Both the position numbers and the translations under genes were made by a program. 15,227 nt of DNA. It comes from Coxiellaceae bacterium. GTDB taxonomy: Bacteria > Pseudomonadota > Gammaproteobacteria > GCA-013414725. Below the pieces are notes generated by a model. That model saw only the letters and a program-made list of their open reading frames with translations. It was not told where the DNA came from and made no database searches. The stretch spans positions 955,943-971,169 of the forward strand of contig CP058706.1 of the NCBI GenBank assembly GCA_013414725.1, in the 5' to 3' direction. Of this stretch, positions 8,901 to 15,227 are shown piece after piece. Within the stretch, counting starts at the first letter, position 1; the number at the start of each line of letters is the position of its first letter.

Positions 8901-11900
8901 TAATGAGGAAGTTGCACACACGAGCAATACATTACCGGTGAAGACTACAAGAGAGAAAATAGATAAGCCTAATACCCAAAAAGACTAGGATATACAGATT
9001 TTGAGATAATAGACAAACCTAATCCACAAAGAACGATTGGATATAATGAACCTATCGAGATAATACCTGAAGAATTAAAACCACGTTATAGAATAGTAAG
9101 AGCCGTGCCAGCAACCAGCAAGCTTATAAATACGGGGATAGGATTGTTGGGGGCAGGTGTAAATCTAAAGATGGGAATTGATGTAGCAAAAGGCACTATA
9201 ATGAGGATCCCAATAAAAATATTTCTGAAGCTGTTGTTGTAGGAGGAGCTTTCGTAGGAATAGTACATTCGATGTTTAAACCGCTATTTAAGTTGGTTGG
9301 TAAGAGTGGTGGATTGGCAATAAGTGGGATTGGGCTAGTGGCGATGTTAAGTCCGGATGATCTTTTAAAACGTTATGAGAAAGTTTGGAAGGAAGAAGCG
9401 CCTAAATTTTTTAATGATCCCAAAAATAAGAATAATCCTTATGCATACCGAGCCTTTGTTGCCAAATATCCATTCGCGCATCATGCGAATGTGGAAATAG
9501 GTTTGGTTCAAGAAGTTATGAAAAAATAGGCAATTTAGCTTATGAAATGGCGAAGCCAGTCGCTACTTTTTTGCAGAAAGCCCTATTGGAAAACGTGCAG
9601 AAGCTGTGATTCAAGAATGCATGGCAGCAGTTAAAGAATGTAAGAAAAACTATCAAGCCGCTTGTGAGGAATATGGGCTAGTGGTTCCTGAGGGCGCATC
9701 GTTGATTTTACAAGATTCTTATTTACAAGCTTGTGTGCAAAAAACATAGTTGATAAATTTATTGATTTTTTTAGAAAAATCCTAAAGCCGATACAGTGAA
9801 AAACCAATCCTCAAACCATCATCATAATGGAGCGCTAAAGGCTGATGGTAATGCTAGAAATGTAACATGTGATTTGGAAAAATTTCAAATGACATTAAAG
9901 AACTTGATGATGCTTTGGATTCAGTCGACCAAGAAGTTCAGCAAAGAACTCGAGAAAATCGGCAACAGTTGCTGCATGCAGGGAGAGGAACATTTAACAC
10001 GATCGCCAATTTGGCATGGAAAATTTACTTGGTAAAAAAGAATGAAAAAGAATTTGAAAATAAGAAAGATGAAATCAAGCAGAATGTTATTGACCAACTT
10101 AAAAAGCGGGGTTTGTATCAGTTAATCGAAGATGTAGAACCTTACTTGGCCAGAAATTATGAGAACTATCAGGCATTACACCATGATATGTACAACGGCT
10201 TGCATGCCGGCATGCTCACTAAAATTAAAGAATTCAGGTCGCAATTGGCAGAATTTGATAAACAGATAGCTGGTTTAAGAGATGACAGGGAAAAATTACA
10301 TAATAACAGAGGAGAGTTGGAGCAATACCAATTAAAATTAATAGAGATGTTGAATAAGTTTGAGTTCAATAGTTTTTGTCACGTGCAAGCGCTATTTTGG
10401 AAACAGTTACTGTATTAATGCCTGATGGGACAATTGCTAAATGTCTAGCTCAGACGGCTTCTTTGGCAGTTAAAATATTTGAATCAAAAATCAAATGGCT
10501 CAACAAAAACAGGTCAATAAAGTTAATGAGGAAATTACCAGTACAGCCACGTTGATTCAACTTCATGATGTTCATATTGGGAATATAGAACGACAATTAA
10601 GGACTTTGGAAGCAGTAAAGTCTGAACAGGAACAATTTTTAGTGGCCAATCCATTCTATGTATCTGCTGAGATATTTAAAGATAGGCTGACTAAATCTAT
10701 TGCTGATAAAACTCAAGAAATCCAAAGAATGCAGCAGGCTAAAAAGGATTTAGAGGGAAGATTGAAATTTAATGAAACTAGAAAAATCAATTAGAGAATG
10801 AAATTGCAACAAAAAAACGACAGCTTGAGAAAGCAAAGAAGAAGAGAAAAAAGCAATCCGCGGAGCCATCGAAAAAGGAGAAGAAGCTAAAACAGGAGAT
10901 CGCAAAATCTTCTAAAGAGTTGGCAGAAGTCACGGCAGATAACATAACCGCAACTAATGCAGTAGAGGCATACGGATCAGAAATTAAAAAAATCAAAGCG
11001 CTATTGAAAAGTCAGAGTCAGAATTAGTTAGAGAAGAAGCTTTAAAAAGTCTGGCCTTGATTTTATTAGGCGATGGATAGAAAAAGAAAGAGATGCGGCA
11101 GAAAAAGAAGATCAAGCATTTATGGCATTGCCGCCAGATAAAAAAGAAGAAGAGAATGCTCGTCATATTGCAGCAGGTATTAGGAATGCCGATGACTATA
11201 TTATTAGAAAAATACAAGAGGATTATTTTGTCATTCGGCAGACGTTGGCGGCAACGGGCTATGCAACCGGTGCTATTGAGCGTTTCTTTTGTGACATGCA
11301 AGCGGCGCCTAAAATAGCCGAATTCTGCAAAAATAACAATATAAAGTTGGCAGAATTAAGCAAGGCCAGCCACCATTTGCAAATGGGGACGTCGGCTATT
11401 TCTGTCATTTTCAATATTTACGAAAAATGTGTTGAAATTGGCGATAAATTAAAAGTTTATCATGGCCCAAGTGAAAATGAAACATCTGTGGAAAATGGAA
11501 ATCAGAAAGGGTTTTATCAAAATATTATTTATGCATTAAGTAATGCAGAGACGAGAAAAGCATTTTTGGCGAGCCTGCTGCCATCATCAATTGGGACGGT
11601 AGGACTGGTCTTTACTTTGCTTAATGTAGTGAGTCATTGGATAGCACCACCCTCTGGAACGATGGAGGCTGTTGTAAAAGGAATAGAGGACTTGAGGGAA
11701 TTTTCCAAGTTAATATTGGAGAAATTGCAGACTGTTGCCAATGATAATATGAATAATATTCTGCGAGAGCAAGCAAAAATGTTAAGCAAATTAAAGAATT
11801 AATAGACACGCATTGTCATGAGTTAAAGCATCAAAATCGTTTGATATTGTCTGCCATATCCGATATGGATGCCAAACAAGAGGCGGGACAAATTAGCGAT

Positions 11901-14807
11901 CATTTGGCCAGGATTAATCAAGAGATCGTTGTTATTAATCATCAAGCTGAGAAGCTTGTTTATAAATTAGAAAGATATCTTAAGTCATCTAAGAACAAAA
12001 ACTTTACCGGACTTAACTATATTGATAGTTTTAATGGTAAATTGAGATGTAACAATTTTAATCCATGGCATTTTATGGGTGTCATTTCAAGAAAAATGGG
12101 CTATGAGTCTGAGCAAGAATTGGCTAATTTTGAAGTTCTATCAGCGATAGTCAGCGAGGTGTTATCTTCCCTCAGTAAAGACAATCAATGGGTAATTGAT
12201 TTGATCAATCAAAATAAACTTCAAGGCATTTTTCAGGCATTAATTGATGAGTTGCAAGCAATACAGGAATTCATTGCTTTTGGCCAAAGCAGGTTGTTGA
12301 TATTGGCTAATTCAGTGGTATTGGCCTATGAGGGCATTAATTACGCAATAAAAAAGTGAAACAGCGTTTTAATGCCGAAAATACTAAAATTTCAGCTCAA
12401 GATTACCGCCAAGAGTTGTTAGACATTGCCTTAGAACAGTATGATGTTTCGAAAATAGATTTTCAACCGGTTCAAAGATACCAATGGGTTGAAAGGCTAA
12501 TTGACAGCGCAGAAGAATTGTCAAAAACGGGCTTGGATGGCAATGTTTATTTAGACGAGAATAATACCATTAAGACACTTGGTATTGGCTTTTGGAATAA
12601 AATTATAAACACGAAATGGCGTAATCCTCATAAAGTGGGAGAAAAAATTGATCAAATGATCAGAAACGTTTATGACACACCGATATCAATGGTGGCGCCA
12701 GATAATAAAACGCTTTATGTGAAATTAAATACTCCAGCAGGTCAAGTCACGGCATGCTTGGATTCTGCAGAGATGGATTTTGTTAAATCTCACTGGCAAG
12801 AGGACAAGCCTGACCAAAACAAACAACAAAATGCTTATAATCAACCTATCGTGGATTTGTACAATAAGTATTATGATCAGCTGAAATCAAAAAAATAGGA
12901 AAGATACTGAGCATGCAAAAGACGATGTTTTATTGACATCAATACATGCTAATTCAATACCGCTTATTTTTCCAAGAAATTTGCTAGCGTCATTGGAACT
13001 TGATATGCCGATACTTGATGTGTTTTATAAGGCTGAAGCTTTGAATTTGGGGGCGGTGATAACCAATTATAGTTTTGAAAAAAATAAAGAAGGCCTCTAT
13101 GAGTTATCAATTGTATTCAGTTATCACGATTGTTTGGGCAAGGCGATTGGCTGTTATCGATCTGTTGTCGCGAGTTTTAATGCGTTTACAGTAGAGGCCT
13201 ATCTTAAAAAGACCTTAACAATGGAAATGACGTTAATTTTGATGAATTTTTGTTGTTGGCTATGTATGGCTCACCTGATTCACCTTTAGGGTTGGGGCTG
13301 CTTTCGCGTCCTTCACAATTAGAGAAAACTTTGAAAATACCGCTGGTTCCTGACGAGATTCGATTCATGGGGCTTTACCAGATATTTTCTGCAACATCGA
13401 ATGCTTTCATTTATGATCCTGATAAGTGCAAAGACTTGGACACTGCTTTGGCTTATTTAGACATTTTATTGAAAAAAGGGCCTAAGACACTTAATTCCGT
13501 ATTAAATTTTTCTGAAAAGTTATCTGGGTTAAAATGTGGTGTCACAGGTTCTTTGGCAAGTTTATTTTTAAAATATATCTTTGAAGCTACGCAAGAACAG
13601 CAAGAGGCAATGATTCATGAATTTAAACTGGTATTAAAGTGTTTAGATGAATCAGTGCCCGAAGGTTTTTGATAAAATCATTCATTCTGTTAAAAAGGAG
13701 AATAGTCAAAAGATATTGAAAAAGCCATCGAAAATTTTGATGTTGCTACGAAACAAAAACTTAAATTGCTCTTGAGTGTGGTAACGGATATTGGATCGCT
13801 GTTTAAGGAAAGAGGTTTTAAAATTGAGCCAATGGCTAATTTAGAAGAGCATGGGGCAGTGGTCAAAAAAATTGTGGATCTGTGCCAACAAAATTTGCTT
13901 ACTAGCATACGTGCTTCAGCACAAGTTAAAAGCGATCAATAACCTTTATGAGAAATACGGTTTGTTAATGGCAACTATCCAATTAATATCGGGTTTAGAC
14001 TACACCTCTATTCAAGGCCGTTTGCAAGAACTAGGCATTATTGAGCCTTATTCTGTCGATTTTTTTGCTTCAGAAAATATAGGTGGTTTGAGCATATCCA
14101 ATGAAAACATGGAGACCTTTAAGACTGAAATGCTGGAAAATCCAGGTCAATGGTTAATATCTTTGCAAGAATTACTAAAAATATTAACAGAGTGGCGTCA
14201 ATTTAACCCAACAAACAATATTAATCCTGGAACATGGAAGATATCAGAGAATTTATTGGAGTATGGTTATAAAGCGCCTGGCATAAGTAGTGATAATTTA
14301 ATGCAGGAGCAGGCACCAATACAAGACCAATCCAAGAAAAAGCTCAGGCCCCAAAAAATACTGGGACGCCATATAACGAAGGAAGTAGGACTGAGGTTGC
14401 TGCTTTGAATGCACAGATGCGTATCCCTAGAAAAAATCAGCTAAAAGAGACTGAGAAAGGTTTGAGTATGTCAAATCCTAGGAATATAAAACTGCATTTG
14501 ATAAGAATTTTTAAAATTAAGGCTGCTGCATCAAGAATATTCAAATCTTCATGTTTTAACTTCGGATCGATTTTTTGGAAAATCTATATGTAAAAATCTG
14601 AATAACATAAGCAGGATATTAAAAGAAATAGATGAAAATAAAATCAATAAGAAAGAGGGTTTGGCTAAAATAATACAAGCTGCTGAGAAGTTAGGCAATG
14701 GTAACTTGATATATGTAGCAGCACAAAAGTGTTATCAATTAATGTTTGATTATATAGAATCAGAGCTGCATGAGCTTAGGACGGAATCTATAAATAATGC
14801 TACCTAG
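4879..14807 (+). CDS. Giant multidomain protein of about 3,320 residues (candidate effector/toxin), about 36 frame breaks
   Basis: I do not recognise this protein as a whole. The strand is covered end to end by short open stretches that overlap or abut (such as 4879-5376, 5903-6256, 6644-7612, 7609-7848, 8018-8251, 8546-8941, 9272-9529, 9915-10418, 10495-10794, 11122-11802, 11841-12359, 12356-12898, 13250-13672, 13851-14408). Each passes to the next by restoring one base at a short run, for example T4 5356-5359, T5 5552-5556, GGG near 6620, T6 near 7591, A6 near 8885. Four junctions need two bases added or one removed. The net shift leaves the length divisible by three and ends at TAG 14805-14807. 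No internal ribosome sites or gaps mark separate genes. Visible parts are a zincin HELTH motif, two hydrophobic regions, a long coiled coil, a KKKRKK cluster and a Glu-rich C-terminus; there is no N-terminal signal peptide. Size and architecture suit a secreted toxin or host-directed effector; this is inference. Confidence 0.72.
5685..5879 (+). repeat. Duplicated Phe-Gln-Glu / poly-Asn motif
   Basis: After bridging, IVSFQEAAKNNNNDNNREI (about 5689-5744) and KVVPFQETAQNNNNRKIS (about 5832-5884) are clear copies of one motif about 140 bases apart. The DNA also matches (tttcgtttcaggaagcagct against ttccgtttcaagagacagca). They flank a linker rich in Asn, Asp and Pro, which looks like a flexible hinge that arose by duplication. 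Confidence 0.6.
5903..6643 (+). other. Giant protein, mixed segment before the protease motif (about residues 344-590)
   Basis: The bridged start reads GLDWGKKYGPNNEYSLIHA, then a compact region with YIKAVYVDGHWEIIPAHMVG, helices to about 6235, and SEEGLPEKTADGGVLSEYY leading to FNTRLLRKENYFTLEFEPK and a charged helix with KKMMQKSGG. The break at T7 6234-6241 needs one base removed or two added; a break at GGG near 6620 restores GARWPEYSLSIKNIADPG. The function is unknown. Confidence 0.5.
6644..7850 (+). other. Giant protein, putative zinc metalloprotease domain (about residues 591-995)
   Basis: The longest unbroken stretch (6644-7612) carries SDVVRELTSNMVHELTHALT, an HExxH zincin signature on a helix. 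Strand-like VALVSLLHDGKKIIYLQVGS just upstream resembles the edge-strand-then-helix order of zincins. Downstream is rich in acidic residues (ENLLRFNEKYEERLRLG and SDIEDFVLKHY, then bridged MKAFFEDTKFLKMHEPEIYE), any of which could hold the third ligand; I cannot choose one. No family such as M35 or M91 can be assigned by eye. The domain could be the catalytic payload or a self-processing protease. Confidence 0.6.
7379..7393 (+). other. HELTH zinc-binding/catalytic motif
   Basis: The codons read H-E-L-T-H, near residues 837-841 of the bridged protein, followed by Ala-Leu. In zincins the two His bind zinc and the Glu activates water. The motif sits well inside an intact open stretch, so it is not affected by the frame breaks. 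Confidence 0.7.
7851..8958 (+). other. Giant protein, strand-rich then helical segment (about residues 996-1365)
   Basis: Bridged frames give FPIEVSLVSVSEIKSLKN, YQFVILSDGELIIAEEYSEK, then VSILINNRVIDFDRKGEPIW and FYVVNGKIAYKHPSGRWGID, a beta-rich block. Charged helices (VIKHVFKKHGLEVEEAFFRD) and a stable helical region in 8546-8941 with NPVFANLYASYSPYARYAM follow. It ends with the Pro-rich TPRPAPQKK linker. Breaks lie near 7762, 7934, 8215, 8267, 8392 and 8885. No family is recognised. Confidence 0.5.
8959..9062 (+). repeat. Tandem Pro-containing repeat, two copies of 17-18 residues
   Basis: Copy one reads IDKPNTQKRLGYTDFEI (8959-9008, after restoring one A near 8980) and copy two IDKPNPQRTIGYNEPIEI (9009-9062). 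They are adjacent with no spacer and share IDKPN-Q-GY-EI. The repeat joins the helical segment to the hydrophobic region and may be a docking or spacer element. Confidence 0.65.
9063..9528 (+). other. Giant protein, glycine-rich hydrophobic region (about residues 1401-1555)
   Basis: Bridged sequence shows LINTGIGLLGAGVNLKMGID, then SEAVVVGGAFVGIVHSMF, LFKLVGKSGGLAISGIG and LVAMLSPDDLLKRY. The Gly spacing is like a glycine zipper and the hydrophobic runs are long enough to enter a membrane as a hairpin. A charged soluble tail follows (WKEEAPKFFNDP). Membrane insertion is inferred from hydrophobicity only. Confidence 0.5.
9529..9880 (+). other. Giant protein, four-cysteine helical segment and linker
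   Basis: The bridged sequence has AVIQECMAAVKECKKNYQAA, then CEEYGLVVPEGASL and YLQACVQKN. The cysteines are spaced C-x6-C-x7-C-x22-C within probable helices. A polar linker with SSNHHHNGALKADG follows. Breaks lie near 9523, 9568, 9740, 9776 and 9880. No known domain is identified. Confidence 0.4.
9881..11121 (+). other. Giant protein, long charged coiled coil (about residues 1675-2090)
   Basis: Bridged frames give DIKELDDALDSVDQEVQQRT, then IKEFRSQLAEFDKQIAGLRD, NIERQLRTLEAVKSEQEQF, DKTQEIQRMQQAKKDLEGRL and NQLENEIATKKRQLEKAK: dense Lys/Glu/Gln with heptad-spaced Leu/Ile, typical of antiparallel coiled coils. A short hydrophobic insert (SRASAILETVTVLMPDG) breaks it near 10375-10440. A basic patch (KKKRKKQSAEPSKKEKK) is at about 10836-10890. 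Breaks lie near 10374, 10486, 10784, 10987 and 11045. Confidence 0.65.
11122..11840 (+). other. Giant protein, helical region with second hydrophobic segment (about residues 2091-2330)
   Basis: An intact stretch to 11802. Helices (DDYIIRKIQEDYFVIRQTLA and ELSKASHHLQMGTSAISVIF) precede a hydrophobic run of about 30 residues, LLPSSIGTVGLVFTLLNVVS then HWIAPPSG (about 11566-11655). Amphipathic helices follow (VVKGIEDLREFSKLILEKLQ). A hydrophobic hairpin beside long helices recalls alpha-pore-forming toxins, but no homology is claimed. Confidence 0.5.
11841..12898 (+). other. Giant protein, helical domains (about residues 2330-2685)
   Basis: Two well-kept stretches (11841-12359 and 12356-12898) joined by restoring one A near 12353. 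The first is helical (ARINQEIVVINHQAEKLVYK and LINQNKLQGIFQALIDELQA). The second is mixed, with YQWVERLIDSAEELSKTGLD, KTLYVKLNTPAGQVTACLD and a Gln/Asn-rich linker. No family is recognised. Confidence 0.5.
12899..14807 (+). other. Giant protein, C-terminal region (about residues 2686-3320)
   Basis: Includes IPLIFPRNLLASLELDMPIL, strand-rich GLYELSIVFSYHDCLGKAIG, bridged NDVNFDEFLLLAMYGSPDSP and a helical stretch to 13672. Then come IEKAIENFDVATKQKLKLLL and YEKYGLLMATIQLISGLDY. The last part needs bridging near 13708, 13890, 14329, 14482 and 14508 and ends IIQAAEKLGNGNLIYVAAQK, then a tail with ESELHELRTESINNAT. The tail fits a Glu-rich type IV secretion signal, a suggestion only. Confidence 0.5.
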
Positions 14808-14868
14808 TTATTTTTGATTTAATACTATCGATTTGTTAAGTGTAAAAAATATTTTGTGTTTGTACAGA

Positions 14869-14950
14869 TAATGTAGGGTGGATCAAACGAAACGGATCCA
14901 CCATTTTTTATGATTTGGTGGATCCGTTTCGCTTGATCCACCCTACATTA
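14869..14950. repeat. 82-base near-perfect inverted repeat (MITE/REP-like), possible bidirectional terminator
   Basis: Arms 14869-14903 and 14916-14950 are 35 bases each and match at 34 positions, with a 12-base T-rich loop. Each arm is itself palindromic (GGTGGATC 14877-14884 pairs with GATCCACC 14895-14902), so the DNA can form one long hairpin or two small ones. The outer ends read TAATGTAGGG / CCCTACATTA. It lies 61 bases after the giant gene stop and 56 before the gspF end, between convergent genes, a natural terminator position. The GTAGGGTGGAT...ATCCACC type of sequence resembles dispersed proteobacterial repeats; that likeness is from memory. Confidence 0.8.
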
Positions 14951-15006
14951 GATTAATTTTCTTGCGAAAGTTTGATATCGCGTTTTTCGGTATTGATTTG
15001 ACTGGA

Positions 15007-15227
15007 TCAGCCTGTCAATTGTTGCAAAGATAACACAGGCACTAGCACAGCAAGTGCGATAAATAAAACGATCAAGCCCATGACAATAATTAAGGCTGGT
15101 TCAAACAAGCGCAAACTCACTTCAATAAGGCGGCGCACATCGTCATCTTGTTGGCTAGAAGCGTGTTCTAACATTTGTGCAAGTTGACCGCTGGCTTCGC
15201 CGCTGGCGATTAAATGGACGCTCATGG
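15007..15227 (-). CDS. gspF: Type II secretion inner-membrane protein GspF, C-terminal end (runs off right edge)
   Basis: The last 73 codons are inside the window; the stop TGA is at 15007-15009. The sequence has the conserved GspF block HLIASGEASGQLAQMLEHA, a charged helix (DDDVRRLIEVSL), the motif LFEPALIIVMG and a final membrane helix (LIVLFIALAVLVPVLSL). GspF is the polytopic platform protein of the type II secretion pseudopilus assembly machine; PilC of type IV pili is related, but the SGEASG and FEPALI wording suits GspF best. The frame continues to the edge, so the Met at 15223-15225 is internal. It converges with the giant gene and is unrelated to it in function. Confidence 0.88.
   Translation of the reverse strand, partial: MSVHLIASGEASGQLAQMLEHASSQQDDDVRRLIEVSLRLFEPALIIVMGLIVLFIALAVLVPVLSLQQLTG

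Noticed and set aside
11815..11850. THCHELKH as a metal-binding site
   Set aside because: It spans a bridged frame near a break and lies in an ordinary amphipathic helix; too little support.
4879..14807. An operon of over twenty small independent hypothetical genes
   Set aside because: Stretches overlap or abut at homopolymers, lack their own ribosome sites, and fuse into one frame with a consistent total shift.
1..15227. CRISPR arrays, tRNA or rRNA genes, full insertion sequences
   Set aside because: No spaced direct repeats, cloverleaf-like stretches or transposase motifs were seen on either strand.

Overview
Organism: the right edge holds the 3' end of a type II secretion gspF, and the left third holds a type VI secretion vgrG with a linked lipase effector. 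Both point to a Gram-negative bacterium, most likely a gammaproteobacterium. A very large AT-rich gene with coiled coils, a metalloprotease motif and a glutamate-rich C-terminus recalls host-associated lineages such as Legionellales. That lineage call is inference; nothing here fixes it.

The key to reading the window is that its genes are broken into short open frames by single-base shifts, nearly always at a run of identical bases. Restoring one base to the run (for example A7 to A8, C4 to C5) reopens the frame. I traced 2 such breaks in vgrG, 4 in the lipase and about 36 in the giant gene. No in-frame stop remained that could not be passed this way. The simplest explanation is systematic homopolymer under-calling in an unpolished long-read assembly, not gene decay.

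Layout. Minus strand, 1-4432, read right to left: vgrG (2263-4432), a Tle-type alpha/beta-hydrolase effector (228-2266) overlapping the vgrG stop or possibly fused to it, and the start of a membrane-anchored WD40-repeat protein (187 to beyond the left edge) that is a candidate immunity protein. This is a classic T6SS spike / effector / immunity block. A 446-base intergenic region with a 20-base perfect palindrome separates it from the divergent plus-strand gene.

Plus strand, 4879-14807: once the frame breaks are bridged this reads as one gene for a protein of about 3,320 residues. In order it has an N-terminal part with a duplicated Gln/Asn-rich motif, an HELTH zinc-protease motif near residue 837, a tandem Pro-containing repeat near residue 1366, a glycine-rich hydrophobic region near 1420-1500, a charged coiled coil of about 400 residues with a KKKRKK cluster, a second hydrophobic segment near 2240-2270, further helical domains, and a Glu-rich tail. 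I do not recognise the whole family. It is the candidate for a previously undescribed giant toxin or effector.

Right edge: an 82-base near-perfect inverted repeat (14869-14950) lies between the giant gene and the convergent gspF end (15007-15227) and may serve as a two-way terminator.
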